From Bacteroidaceae bacterium (GTDB taxonomy: Bacteria; Bacteroidota; Bacteroidia; Bacteroidales; Bacteroidaceae): 64,000 nt of DNA. The notes beneath the pieces were generated by a model. It did not search any database, was not told where the DNA came from, and saw only the letters and a list, made by a program, of their open reading frames with translations. The position numbers and the translations under genes were made by a program. Position 1 is the first letter of the stretch. Every line of letters starts with the position of its first letter. Shown here piece after piece: positions 14,695 through 23,660 of this stretch. The stretch spans positions 62,001 to 126,000 of the forward strand of contig JAFUYT010000011.1 of the NCBI GenBank assembly GCA_017470425.1. The letters are read 5' to 3'.

Positions 14695-15525
14695 ATGGCA
14701 TCTAAGAAAGACCCCCAGGATCTCAGCATTGAAGACAAGCTGAAGAACCTCTACCAGCTCCAGACCATGCTCTCGGAGATCGACAAAATCAAGACCCTCC
14801 GCGGCGAGCTTCCTCTGGAAGTGCAGGACCTCGAGGACGAGATCGAAGGCCTCACCACCCGCATCGAGAAGATACAGGCTGAGATCGCTGGCCTGCAGGA
14901 CGAAGTGGCGCGCCGTCGCGTAGGGATGCAGGACAACAACGCCAACATCGAGCGCTACACCAGCCAGCTCGACAACGTCCGCAACAACCGTGAGTACGAG
15001 AACCTGACGAAGGAAATCGAATACCTGCAGCTCGACAACCAGCTCAACGAGAAGAAGATCCGCGAGGCTGCCGCCACCGTGGAATCGAAGCAGGAGGAGA
15101 TCCGTCGCTGCTCCGACACCGTCACCGAGCGCCGCACCGACCTCGACATCAAGAAGAGCGAGCTCGACGAGATCATCTCCGAGACGCGCGCCGAGGAGGA
15201 GAAGCTTCGCGAGAAGAGCAAAAACCTGGAGCTCACCATCGAGCCCCGTCTGCTCAGCGCCTTCAAGCGCATCCGCAAGAACTCCCGCAACGGTCTCGGT
15301 GTCGTCTATGTCCAGCGCGATGCCTGCGGCGGCTGCTTCAACAAGATCCCGCCCCAGCGCCAGCTCGACATCCGTATGCGCAAGAAGATCATCGTCTGCG
15401 AGTACTGCGGCCGCATCATGATTGACCCCGAACTCGCCGGCGTGCAGGTGCAGAAGCCCGTCGAGGAGAAGCCCAAGCGCCGCAGCCGTGCCAAGAAGGC
15501 TGAGACGAAGGGCGAGGAAGATTGA
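14695..15525 (+). CDS. Coiled-coil protein with C4-type zinc ribbon
   Basis: 276 residues. About 20-190 is a long coiled coil rich in Glu/Lys/Leu heptads. It is followed by the zinc ribbon with CGGCF (near residue 212) and CEYCGR (near 238), matching the zf-RING_7/C4 zinc ribbon family (older label 'Zn-ribbon protein, possibly nucleic-acid-binding'). The tail is Lys/Arg/Glu-rich. Function unknown; nucleic-acid contact is inferred from the family. Probably cotranscribed with the Nif3-like gene and terminated by the hairpin at 15551-15585. Confidence 0.9.
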   Translation: MASKKDPQDLSIEDKLKNLYQLQTMLSEIDKIKTLRGELPLEVQDLEDEIEGLTTRIEKIQAEIAGLQDEVARRRVGMQDNNANIERYTSQLDNVRNNREYENLTKEIEYLQLDNQLNEKKIREAAATVESKQEEIRRCSDTVTERRTDLDIKKSELDEIISETRAEEEKLREKSKNLELTIEPRLLSAFKRIRKNSRNGLGVVYVQRDACGGCFNKIPPQRQLDIRMRKKIIVCEYCGRIMIDPELAGVQVQKPVEEKPKRRSRAKKAETKGEED

Positions 15526-15550
15526 TTCCCCTCACCTCCCACAACGAATC

Positions 15551-15585
15551 AAGAGGCTATGTCAAAATAAAAGGCATAGCCTCTT
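15551..15585. terminator. Bidirectional terminator between convergent genes
   Basis: An 11-bp perfect stem AAGAGGCTATG / CATAGCCTCTT with a 13-base A-rich loop and flanking T-rich sequence. It serves the zinc-ribbon gene (+) and the histidine kinase gene (-). Confidence 0.8.
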
Positions 15586-15590
15586 ACTGT

Positions 15591-16505
15591 TTATTTGTGA
15601 AGGGAGAAGTCGAAGCGGAGGCCGTGGTCGGCGGAGACGGTGATGGTGCCGCCGTGCAGGAGGACGGTGTTCTTGACGATGGCCAGCCCCAGGCCGGTGC
15701 CGCCGAGCTTGCGGCTGCGGCCTTTATCGACACGGTAGAAGCGCTCGAAGAGGCGGGGCAGGTGCTCGGGGGCGATGCCTACGCCGTTGTCGCGGAAGGT
15801 GAAGTGCCAGTGGTGGAGGGTCTCGGTGGCGGTGAGGGTGATGGTGGTGCCCTCGCCGGCGTAGGCGATGGCGTTGTCGGTGAGGTTGCGGAAGACACCG
15901 TAGAGGAGCGTGGGGTTGCCCTGGAGGGGTACGGTGGCGGGCAGCCGGTTGGCAAAGGTCATGTGGCGGGTGGTGAGCTGGAGGGCCGTTTCTTTCATGA
16001 CGTTGGCCACGATGGCGGCCACGTCGAGGGCCTCGAAGGCGTGCACGTCGGGGGCGTCGTCCATGCGCTGCAGCGTGGTGATGTCGCGCAGGAGGGCTGC
16101 GAGGCGCGTGGTCTGTGCCAGGCTGCGGTCCAGGAACTGGCGGCGCTGTTCGTTGCTGATGTCGGGGTGCGCGAGGAGCGTTTCGAGATAGCCTTGGATG
16201 CTGGCCACGGGGGTCTTCAGCTCGTGGGCGATGTTCTGCGTGAGCTGTCGGCGCGTGGCGGCCTGCTGCTCGGCCTGCTCGCGGCTGATGCGCTCGTCCA
16301 TGCGCCGGGTGTAGTGGTGGAGGACGACGGCGAGGATGCCCATCACGACGAGCGAGAACACCAGCAGATGCCAGTCGCTGGCTTCGTCGAGCAGCTGGAA
16401 GCGCTGGCGGTCGAAGTCATCGAAGAGGATGAACGTGGCGGCATAGACGGCGAACGTGGCCATCACCGTGACGAACATCTTGCGGCCCTCAGTCAGTTTC
16501 TTCAT
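15591..16505 (-). CDS. Sensor histidine kinase, PhoR-like
   Basis: Inner-membrane kinase. Two transmembrane segments (MFVTVMATFAVYAATFILF and LLVFSLVVMGILAVVL) flank a very short periplasmic loop. HisKA has the phosphoacceptor in NIAHELKTPVASIQGYLETL. The ATPase domain has NLTDNAIAYAG (N box), RDNGVGI (G1), ERFYRVDKGRSR (F box) and GGTGLGLAIVK (G2). The start at 16505 (MKKLTEGRK) or 16511 overlaps the end of the regulator gene, showing coupled translation. The tiny sensor loop is usual for PhoR-type kinases that sense through partners. The divergent phosphate transporter with a candidate Pho box supports a phosphate role (inference). Confidence 0.92.
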   Translation of the reverse strand: MKKLTEGRKMFVTVMATFAVYAATFILFDDFDRQRFQLLDEASDWHLLVFSLVVMGILAVVLHHYTRRMDERISREQAEQQAATRRQLTQNIAHELKTPVASIQGYLETLLAHPDISNEQRRQFLDRSLAQTTRLAALLRDITTLQRMDDAPDVHAFEALDVAAIVANVMKETALQLTTRHMTFANRLPATVPLQGNPTLLYGVFRNLTDNAIAYAGEGTTITLTATETLHHWHFTFRDNGVGIAPEHLPRLFERFYRVDKGRSRKLGGTGLGLAIVKNTVLLHGGTITVSADHGLRFDFSLHK

Positions 16506-17187
16506 ACGCATATCCGAAGCCGGGTTTGGTGATGAGGCGGGCAGCGTAGCGGCCGAGCTTCTTGCGGAGCCGTGTGACGCAGACATCGACGGAGCGGAGG
16601 GTCACGACGACGTCCTGCGGCCACACCTGTGCCAGCAGTTCCTGCCGCGAGAACACGCGCCCGCGCTCGCTGAGCAACAGTCGCAGCAGGTCGAACTCGG
16701 TGCGGGTGAACTGTGCATCGGTGCCGTCGATGGTGACGAGTTTCCGCGCATCATCCACGGCAAGGCCCTCGGCGGCGATGACGGACGACGTGGCCGCGCG
16801 GGCTGTCGTGCGGCGGAGGACGGCCCGCACGCGGGCAAGGAGCTCGCGCAGCGAGAAAGGCTTGTGGATGTAGTCGTCGGCGCCCAGATTGAGGCCCGTG
16901 ATGACATCGTTCTCGGTGTCGCGCGCCGTCAGGAAGATGACGGGCAGCTCGCGCGTGGCGACATCGTTCTTCAGCTGTCGCGCCAGCGCGAAGCCGGACA
17001 TGCCGGACATCATCACGTCGAGCAGCAGCAGGTCGTAGCCTCCGGCGGGAATCATCTCCAGCGCTTCCTCGGCACTCTGGGCCACGTCGGCGGCGTAGCC
17101 CTCCATCTCCAGGTTGAAGCGGAGGATCTCGCAGAGGTCGGGCTCGTCATCGACGACCAGTATGCTATAGCTTTCTGCCTGATTCAT
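16489..17187 (-). CDS. Response regulator, OmpR/PhoB family
   Basis: The receiver domain has the acidic pair VDDEPD, phosphoacceptor LLLDVMMSG, FLTARD and the Lys of IHKPF. The C-terminal winged-helix DNA-binding domain (about 130-230) has FTRTEFDLLRLLLS and VDVCVTRLRKKLG. The start is taken at 17187 (MNQAESYSILVVDDEP), because the promoter box TACCTTTG lies only 4 bp upstream (17192-17199); an earlier ATG at 17214 would lie upstream of that promoter. The mRNA may therefore be leaderless. It precedes and overlaps the kinase gene and is divergent from the Na/phosphate cotransporter, whose upstream region carries a Pho-box-like repeat it may bind. Confidence 0.93.
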   Translation of the reverse strand: MNQAESYSILVVDDEPDLCEILRFNLEMEGYAADVAQSAEEALEMIPAGGYDLLLLDVMMSGMSGFALARQLKNDVATRELPVIFLTARDTENDVITGLNLGADDYIHKPFSLRELLARVRAVLRRTTARAATSSVIAAEGLAVDDARKLVTIDGTDAQFTRTEFDLLRLLLSERGRVFSRQELLAQVWPQDVVVTLRSVDVCVTRLRKKLGRYAARLITKPGFGYAYEETD

Positions 17188-17191
17188 GGCG

Positions 17192-17199
17192 CAAAGGTA
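17192..17199 (-). promoter_or_regulatory. -7 promoter element abutting the response-regulator start
   Basis: TACCTTTG followed by CGCC and then ATG. With the usual Bacteroidota spacing the transcript would begin at or very near the start codon. Confidence 0.5.
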
Positions 17200-17230
17200 C
17201 GCGCTTTTTGTCACATGACCATCACAAAGG

Positions 17231-17248
17231 TGTTACAATTCTGTTACA
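17231..17248. promoter_or_regulatory. Candidate Pho box
   Basis: Direct repeat TGTTACA-ATTC-TGTTACA: 7-bp half sites with an 11-bp period, the geometry of PhoB boxes. It lies just upstream of the -33 region of the Na/phosphate cotransporter gene, an activator position. A further TTGTCACATGACCATCACA lies immediately before it. Confidence 0.55.
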
Positions 17249-17274
17249 CTCTTGCCACTTTCCCCCTTTCGCCC

Positions 17275-17282
17275 TACTTTTG
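17275..17282 (+). promoter_or_regulatory. -7 promoter element of the Na/Pi cotransporter gene
   Basis: TACTTTTG 32 bp before the ATG; TTG at 17252 can serve as the -33 element. Confidence 0.55.
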
Positions 17283-17314
17283 CCGCAGAAAAACATTTCA
17301 TACAACCATAAACT

Positions 17315-18988
17315 ATGCTTGTCTATTTGTTCAAGATCCTTGGCTCGCTGGCGCTACTCATCTTCGGCATGAAGCTGATGAGCGAGACGCTGCAGAAGAT
17401 AGCGGGCCCGCAGCTGCGCCACGTGCTGGGGCGCATGACCACCAACCGCTTCACGGGGATGCTCACGGGTGTCTTCGTGACGGCTGCCGTGCAGTCCTCC
17501 ACGGCCACGACGGTGATGACCGTCTCGTTCGTCAACGCCGGCCTGCTGACCCTGGCGCAGGCCATCTCCGTCATCATGGGCGCCAACATCGGCACGACGC
17601 TGACGGCGTGGATCATGTCGGCCGGCTTCTCGTTCAACATCACCGACTTCGTGTGGCCTACGTTCATCGTGGCGATGTTCCTCATCTACAAGAAGAAACA
17701 CTCCACGCTGGGCGACTTCCTCTTCGGCATCTCGTTCATGTTCCTGGGGCTGGGCACGCTGCGGCAGACGGGCGTGGAGATGAACCTTGGGGAGAACGAG
17801 GCACTGCTGTCGTTCTTCTCGCGCTTCGACCCGCAGAGCTTCACGACGACGCTGCTCTTCCTGCTCATCGGCGGTGTGCTCACGATGTGTGTGCAGTCGT
17901 CGGCCGCCGTGATGGCCATCACGATGATCCTCTGTTCCAGCGGCGCACTGCCCATCTACCAGGGAATCGCGCTTGTCATGGGCGAGAACATAGGCACCAC
18001 CGTCACCTCCAACCTCACCGCCCTCACGGCTTCCACGCAGGCGCGCCGTGCTGCCTTCGCACACATGTTCTTTAATCTGTTCGGCGTGGCATGGATGCTG
18101 CTGGTGTTCCATCCGTTCGTGGATGGTGTCTGCGCGCTGGTGGGTGGTGGCGTGGAGAAGCTGAGCTTCGTGCTGGCGACGTTCCACACCTGCTTCAACG
18201 TGGCCAACACGTTCATCCTCATCTGGTTCATCCCGCAGATTGAGCGCTTCGTCTGCTGGGTCATCAAGGACAAGAGCGAGGTGGGCGCTGCCGACGAGGA
18301 AGCGGCGGTGACACACCTCCACTACGTCGAGGCGGGTATCGTGAAGACCCCGGAGATCGCCGTCCTGGAGGCGCAGCGCGAAATCGTCAGCTTCGGCGAG
18401 CGCACGCAGCGTATGTTCGGCATGGTTTCCCAATTGCTGGAGGAAGAGGACGACTCGGCCTTCGTGAAACTCTACTCGCGCATTGAGAAGTACGAGCAGA
18501 TCTGCGACAGCATCGAGCTGGAGATTGCGCAGTACCTGGAGCAGGTCAGCGACGCCCACCTCTCCGACGACACCAAGGCGAAGATCCGCGCCATGATGCG
18601 CGAGATCAGTGAGCTGGAGAGCATCGGCGACGGATGCTACAACCTGGCGCGTATCCTCAACCGCCGCATGGGCAGCGGCGAGGCGTTCACCGAGCAACAG
18701 CTGGAGAATATCCACTGGATGTTCCGCCTCGTCAGCGACGGTCTCGTGCAGATGAACGTCGTCATCCGGGGACCGCGTGAGCAGGTGCAGCTCCACAAGG
18801 CACAGAACATCGAGCAGGAAATCAACAACTTCCGCCTGCGCATGAAAACCCAGAACATCCTCGACGTGGATGCCCACCACTACACCTATGCCCTCGGCAC
18901 GCTCTACATCGACCTGATGAACGAGTGCGAGAAGCTCGGCGACTACATCATCAATGTCGTGGATGCACGCATGGGGGCGCGGACATAA
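17315..18988 (+). CDS. Na+/phosphate cotransporter with C-terminal PhoU-like domain
   Basis: 557 residues. The first about 320 form a polytopic membrane domain with the two inverted-repeat signatures of the NptA/SLC34-like family: VQSSTATTVMTVSF (near residue 62) and VQSSAAVMAITM (near 195), each followed by a Gly-Asn-Ile-Gly-Thr-Thr motif (GANIGTT, GENIGTT). Residues about 350-550 are helical and resemble the PhoU domain. The expected function is Na+-driven phosphate uptake at the inner membrane, with the PhoU-like domain as possible regulator. It is divergent from the PhoB/PhoR-like pair. Export of phosphate or a non-phosphate substrate cannot be excluded. Confidence 0.92.
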   Translation: MLVYLFKILGSLALLIFGMKLMSETLQKIAGPQLRHVLGRMTTNRFTGMLTGVFVTAAVQSSTATTVMTVSFVNAGLLTLAQAISVIMGANIGTTLTAWIMSAGFSFNITDFVWPTFIVAMFLIYKKKHSTLGDFLFGISFMFLGLGTLRQTGVEMNLGENEALLSFFSRFDPQSFTTTLLFLLIGGVLTMCVQSSAAVMAITMILCSSGALPIYQGIALVMGENIGTTVTSNLTALTASTQARRAAFAHMFFNLFGVAWMLLVFHPFVDGVCALVGGGVEKLSFVLATFHTCFNVANTFILIWFIPQIERFVCWVIKDKSEVGAADEEAAVTHLHYVEAGIVKTPEIAVLEAQREIVSFGERTQRMFGMVSQLLEEEDDSAFVKLYSRIEKYEQICDSIELEIAQYLEQVSDAHLSDDTKAKIRAMMREISELESIGDGCYNLARILNRRMGSGEAFTEQQLENIHWMFRLVSDGLVQMNVVIRGPREQVQLHKAQNIEQEINNFRLRMKTQNILDVDAHHYTYALGTLYIDLMNECEKLGDYIINVVDARMGART

Positions 18989-19065
18989 ATAAAAAAAGAA
19001 GAAAAGGATTAAACCATTGGGCGGCCTGTGTGTCATACCATTGCCAACCGGTTTTTGATTGACAC

Positions 19066-21879
19066 ATGAATTTGAGAAAATGGACGGCGGTGGGCATAGT
19101 GCTCATCGCCGTCATGTTTTATCCCGAGGCAGTTATGGCCCAGTGGTTTAACGTACGTGGAACGGTGTATGAGAGTTCCACGCTGCAGCCTTTGCCGGGT
19201 GCCAACGTGCAGGTGAACGACTCCACGGGCCGGATGGTGGCGGGCAGGCAGAGTCAGAACAACGGACAGTTCATGGTGCCAGGCGTGCCGGCGGGTAACT
19301 ACACGGTGAAGGTGTCCTACATCGGCTTCAAGACGCAGTCCTTCGCCCTCACGCTGAAGGGAAAGGGCGGCAACAAGAAGGTGCAGGACGTGTTGCTGAA
19401 GGAGGACGCCACACTGCTGGCAGAGGCGGTCGTCGAGGGGAAGCTGCCGGAGATGACGGTGGTCGATGACACGGTCATGTACAACGCCGCTGCTTTCTCG
19501 CTGCCGCCGGGGGCAATGGCGGAGGAGCTCATCAAGAAGCTGCCGGGCATCGTCATCGACGAGAACGGCAAGATCACCCACAACGGCAAGGAGGTGAAGC
19601 AGATTCTGGTCGATGGCAAGGAGTTCTTCAACAACGACCGTGAGCTGGTGCTGAAGAACCTGCCCGCTGAAATCATCGACAAGGTGAAGGCCTACGACAA
19701 GCAGAGCGACCTGGCACGCATCACGGGCATCGACGACGGCGAGGAGCAGACGGTGCTCGACCTGGAAATCAAGAAGGACAAGAACCGCGGATGGTTCGGG
19801 CAGGTCATGGGCGGCTACGGAACGGAGAAGCGCTACCAGGGCCGCCTGAACGTGAACCGCTTCCTGGACAAGCAGAAGGCCAGCGTCGTAGGCAATGCCA
19901 ACAACACGCAGGGCAACGGAATGAGGGACAACCAGGACGTGGCGGCGAGCCTGAACCTGGAATGGGACAAGATAGAGCTGAACGGCGGCGTGACAGGGCG
20001 CTTCAACCAGTCGGCGGGCAGCTCGTGGAGCAACTCGCAGAACTTCGAGAACCGCAATGCCGCCTACAGCAACCGCAGCAGCCGTAACAGCAGTCACAGC
20101 AACGCCTTCGAGACGCGCTGGAAGGTGGAATGGAAACCCGACACGATGACGAATATCATCGTGCGACCCCATTTCAACATCAACGGCAGCGCCAGCGAGA
20201 GCACCAGCGAGAGCGCCACCTTCAAGGACAATCCCTATGACAGGGTCGCCGACCCGCTGCGGCAGCTGGAGCAGCTGCGCGCTATCGGCGTGAACCACAA
20301 CGTGAACGCCAACCGCAACGACAACGACAACGTCAGCGGCTCGCTGTCCGTGCAGGTGAACCGTCGCCTGAAGAAGAAGGGACGCAACATCACCCTCAAC
20401 CTCAACGGAGGTCTCAACCAAAGCGACGGCAACAGCAACAGCTACTCGCAAATCGACTACTACCAGCTGCTGGCGCTCACGGGCGGTGACAGCGTCTATC
20501 ATAAGATACAGTACGATGATTCGCGCAACGTGAGCAAGAACTGGTCGGTGCGCCTCTCCTACACCGAGCCGATCGCCACGGGGCAGTTCCTGCAGTTCTC
20601 GTATAACTACTCATGGCGCTACAACGACCGCGACCGCTCGGTGGCCAGCATCTTCGACCCGATGGTGGAGCGCTACTTCCTGGGCATAGACAACTACGAC
20701 GGTCACATGGAATGGGCCACGCCCGACACCGCGCAGTGCAACTACACGGAGAACTACTACCAGAACCATGACGCACGCGTGCAGTACCGCATCGTCAACT
20801 CCAAGCTGCGCCTGAACGCGGGCTTCAACGTGCAGCCGCAGGTCAACCGCGTGGATTACAACAAAGGCTGGAAGCACTACGACCTCTCGCGCACCGTCGT
20901 GAACTGGTCGCCGACGGTGAACTTCCGCTATCGCTTCACGCGCCAGCACCAAGTGGAGGCCCGCTACGGCGGACAGAGCGGGCAGCCCTCCATCACCGAC
21001 CTCATCCCCGACACGCTCTCCAACGCCAACCCGCTGAACATCCGCCTGGGTAACCCCGGGCTGAAGCCCTCGTTCACCCACACTCTGCGCGCCGAGTGGC
21101 GCCTGTCGCAGCCCGACTACCAGCGCACCTACAACTTCAACATTGAAGGGCGCGCCACGCAGAACGCCACCGCCAGCCGCACCGAGTACAACGACGAGAC
21201 GGGCGGACGCGTGACGATGCCCGTGAACATCAACGGCAACTGGAACGGCCGCGCCAACTTCAACTTCAACACCGCCTTCCGCGACCAGCGCTTCCGCATC
21301 AACACAAACACTTCCTATAACCACACCGTCAGCAACGGTTACGTCTATCAATCGGCCAGCAAGGAGACCGTCAAGAACACCACCAACTCCGACAACGCCA
21401 GCCAGAGCCTGCGCCTCACCTACCGCGAGACGTACGAGAACGAGAACACCTTCGAGGTGAACGCCCGGGGCTCCTTCGCCTACCATCGCGCACGCTCCAC
21501 GGCCACCTCGGCCAGCAACCTGGACACCTACACCTATTCCTACGGCCTGAGCGCCGTGATGAACTTCTGGTTCGGGCTGAACCTGTCCTCCGACATCAGC
21601 CAAAGCAGCCGTCGCGGCTATGCCGACGAGGCGATGAACACCAACCAGTGGATCTGGAACGCACAGGCGTCCTACTCATTCCTCCGGCAGCGCCAGGCCA
21701 CGGTGAGCCTGCGCTGGAACGACATCCTGCGGCAGCGCGACATGGTCAACCGCTCCATCACTGCCACCTCGCGTACCGACTCCGACAGCGAGCGCGTCGT
21801 GTCCTACGTGATGCTCTCCTTCACCTACCGCTTCCACGTCTTCGGCGGCCGCCGCAACATGGGCGGTGGCGATTTTTAA
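19066..21879 (+). CDS. Outer-membrane beta-barrel protein, TonB-receptor-like with CarboxypepD_reg-like domain
   Basis: 937 residues with signal peptide (cleavage near AVMAQ). The N-terminal carboxypeptidase-regulatory-like beta-sandwich (about 28-112: FNVRGTVYESSTLQPLPGANV) leads to a plug-like region (about 120-230: LIKKLPGIVIDENGKI). A long Asn/Arg/Tyr-rich barrel follows, ending in a strand closing with aromatic FTYRFHVF. This is the outer membrane beta-barrel family 3 pattern, related to SusC/TonB-dependent receptors but without a SusD partner here. The substrate is unknown. It stands alone, 77 bp after the transporter gene and followed by the leuA leader region. Confidence 0.88.
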   Translation: MNLRKWTAVGIVLIAVMFYPEAVMAQWFNVRGTVYESSTLQPLPGANVQVNDSTGRMVAGRQSQNNGQFMVPGVPAGNYTVKVSYIGFKTQSFALTLKGKGGNKKVQDVLLKEDATLLAEAVVEGKLPEMTVVDDTVMYNAAAFSLPPGAMAEELIKKLPGIVIDENGKITHNGKEVKQILVDGKEFFNNDRELVLKNLPAEIIDKVKAYDKQSDLARITGIDDGEEQTVLDLEIKKDKNRGWFGQVMGGYGTEKRYQGRLNVNRFLDKQKASVVGNANNTQGNGMRDNQDVAASLNLEWDKIELNGGVTGRFNQSAGSSWSNSQNFENRNAAYSNRSSRNSSHSNAFETRWKVEWKPDTMTNIIVRPHFNINGSASESTSESATFKDNPYDRVADPLRQLEQLRAIGVNHNVNANRNDNDNVSGSLSVQVNRRLKKKGRNITLNLNGGLNQSDGNSNSYSQIDYYQLLALTGGDSVYHKIQYDDSRNVSKNWSVRLSYTEPIATGQFLQFSYNYSWRYNDRDRSVASIFDPMVERYFLGIDNYDGHMEWATPDTAQCNYTENYYQNHDARVQYRIVNSKLRLNAGFNVQPQVNRVDYNKGWKHYDLSRTVVNWSPTVNFRYRFTRQHQVEARYGGQSGQPSITDLIPDTLSNANPLNIRLGNPGLKPSFTHTLRAEWRLSQPDYQRTYNFNIEGRATQNATASRTEYNDETGGRVTMPVNINGNWNGRANFNFNTAFRDQRFRINTNTSYNHTVSNGYVYQSASKETVKNTTNSDNASQSLRLTYRETYENENTFEVNARGSFAYHRARSTATSASNLDTYTYSYGLSAVMNFWFGLNLSSDISQSSRRGYADEAMNTNQWIWNAQASYSFLRQRQATVSLRWNDILRQRDMVNRSITATSRTDSDSERVVSYVMLSFTYRFHVFGGRRNMGGGDF

Positions 21880-21907
21880 GCACGGAGGAGGAAAAGATGG
21901 AGATTTG

Positions 21908-21939
21908 TTTGGTGGAATCAGCAGAAAGCAGTACTTTTG
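21908..21939 (+). promoter_or_regulatory. Promoter of the leuA leader
   Basis: TTTG (21908-21911), a 20-bp spacer and TACTTTTG (21932-21939), 28 bp before the leader-peptide ATG. Confidence 0.65.
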
Positions 21940-21967
21940 CCCCCGATTCCAACAAAAGCATAGCAAA

Positions 21968-22048
21968 ATGCAACACATGAACGTCATCCTTCTGGCCCTG
22001 CTGGATATTCGACTGCGTACTGCAATCGGAAGTGTGGTCAGTGCTTGA
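21968..22048 (+). CDS. Branched-chain-amino-acid-rich leader peptide
   Basis: A 26-codon ORF with a second ATG at codon 4. From that ATG the peptide MNVILLALLDIRLRTAIGSV is followed by VSA. Of these 23 residues, five are Leu, three Ile and three Val. It lies downstream of a good promoter and upstream of a terminator-like hairpin and leuA, the layout of a ribosome-mediated attenuator. Its stop (22046-22048) lies just past the first pairing segment at 22026-22036. Too short for ordinary gene finders; no independent function is expected. Confidence 0.72.
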   Translation: MQHMNVILLALLDIRLRTAIGSVVSA

Positions 22049-22122
22049 CACGAAGGTTAATATTGAACAACAAATAAGTTACGAGCCTTTCACACTTCCG
22101 AAGTGCATGAGAGGCTTTTTTT
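22026..22122 (+). promoter_or_regulatory. Transcription attenuator upstream of leuA
   Basis: The segment TCGGAAGTGTG (22026-22036), inside the leader ORF, is exactly complementary to CACACTTCCGA (22091-22101). The latter also forms the left arm and loop of a terminator hairpin: AGCCTTTCA (22084-22092) pairs with TGAGAGGCT-side bases (22108-22116), followed by a run of seven T (22116-22122). The two structures are mutually exclusive. Ribosome position on the Leu/Ile/Val codons would choose between them. Mechanism inferred from sequence. Confidence 0.7.
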
Positions 22123-22136
22123 AATTCCTTACCATC

Positions 22137-23639
22137 ATGAGCGACAGGCTTTTTATTTTCGACACAACACTACGCGACGGCGAGCAGGTGCCCGGCTGTC
22201 AACTGAACACGATTGAGAAGATTCAGGTAGCAAAACAACTCGAAGCCCTCGGCGTCGATGTCATCGAGGCGGGCTTCCCCATCTCGTCGCCCGGCGACTT
22301 TAACAGCGTCATCGAGATCTCCAAGGCCGTCACATGGCCCACCATCTGTGCGCTGACACGTGCCGTGCAGAAGGACATCGACGTGGCCGTGGAGGCGTTG
22401 CAGTATGCCAAGCACAAGCGCATCCACACCGGCATCGGCACCAGCGAGTCCCACATTAAATATAAGTTCAACAGCACGCGCGAGGAGATCATCGAGCGTG
22501 CCGTGGCTGCCGTGAAGTACGCCAAGCGCTTCGTCGAGGACGTGGAGTTCTACGCCGAGGACGCTGGCCGCACCGACAACGAATACCTCGCCCGCGTCAT
22601 CGAAGCTGTCGTGAAAGCGGGTGCCACCGTCTGCAACATCCCCGACACCACGGGCTACTGCCTGCCTGCAGAGTTCGGCGAGAAGATCAAGTACCTCATG
22701 GAGCACGTCGATGGCCTCAGCGCCGGCAAGGCCATCCTCTCCACCCACTGCCACAACGACCTCGGCATGGCCACGGCCAACACGATGGCGGGCATCCTTG
22801 CCGGAGCACGGCAGGCCGAGGTGACCATCAACGGCATCGGTGAGCGCGCCGGCAACACCTCGCTCGAGGAGATCGCGATGATCCTGAAATGCCACCGCGG
22901 CATCGGCATCGACACGAACATCAACACGCAGAAGATCTACCCGACGTCGCGCCTCGTCTCGTCGCTCATGAACATGCCCGTGCAACCCAACAAAGCCATC
23001 GTGGGGCGCAACGCCTTTGCCCACAGCAGCGGTATCCATCAGGATGGCGTGCTGAAGAACGTGCAGACCTACGAAATTATGGATCCCAAGGACGTAGGCA
23101 TCGACGATAACAGCATCGTCCTCACCGCCCGCAGCGGCCATGCCGCCCTGAAGCACCGCCTGCAGGTGCTGGGCATCGAGATGAGCGACGAGGCGCTCGA
23201 CAAGACCTACGAGGCGTTCCTGAAGCTGGCCGACCAGAAGAAGGAGATCACCGACGACGACATCCTGATGCTCGCCGGCGCCGACCGAACGGCTTCCCAC
23301 GCCATCAAGCTCGACTACCTCCAGGTGACCACTGGCATGGGCGTGCGCAGCGTGGCGGCCATCGGGCTGAATATCAGCGGCGAGAAGTTCGAGGCCTCCG
23401 CCTCTGGCAACGGCCCCGTCGATGCTGCCATCAAGGCCCTCAAGGCCATCATCCGTCGGCAGATGACCCTCAAGGAGTTCACCATCCAAGCCATCTCGAA
23501 GGGCAGTGACGACGTGGGTAAGGTCCACATGCAGGTCGAGTACGACGGCCACCTCTACTACGGCTTCGGCGCCAACACCGACATCGTCACCGCTTCCGTG
23601 GAAGCCTACATCGACTGTATCAATAAATTCAAGAAATAA
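22137..23639 (+). CDS. leuA: 2-isopropylmalate synthase
   Basis: Condenses 2-oxoisovalerate with acetyl-CoA, the first step of leucine synthesis. The TIM-barrel catalytic domain begins [13 protein letters not shown] (residues 9-21) and contains [14 protein letters not shown] (metal ligands His-x-His) and GIGERAGN. The C-terminal regulatory LeuA-dimer domain (about 385-500) is complete, so leucine feedback is likely. Length 500 is normal. It is monocistronic here: uvrB converges 21 bp after its stop, and leuB, leuC and leuD are not adjacent. A leader peptide and attenuator precede it. Citramalate and homocitrate synthases are relatives, but length and leader context favour LeuA. Confidence 0.94.
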   Translation: MSDRLFIFDTTLRDGEQVPGCQLNTIEKIQVAKQLEALGVDVIEAGFPISSPGDFNSVIEISKAVTWPTICALTRAVQKDIDVAVEALQYAKHKRIHTGIGTSESHIKYKFNSTREEIIERAVAAVKYAKRFVEDVEFYAEDAGRTDNEYLARVIEAVVKAGATVCNIPDTTGYCLPAEFGEKIKYLMEHVDGLSAGKAILSTHCHNDLGMATANTMAGILAGARQAEVTINGIGERAGNTSLEEIAMILKCHRGIGIDTNINTQKIYPTSRLVSSLMNMPVQPNKAIVGRNAFAHSSGIHQDGVLKNVQTYEIMDPKDVGIDDNSIVLTARSGHAALKHRLQVLGIEMSDEALDKTYEAFLKLADQKKEITDDDILMLAGADRTASHAIKLDYLQVTTGMGVRSVAAIGLNISGEKFEASASGNGPVDAAIKALKAIIRRQMTLKEFTIQAISKGSDDVGKVHMQVEYDGHLYYGFGANTDIVTASVEAYIDCINKFKK

Positions 23640-23660
23640 CCCTCTTTCCTTACAGGCACT

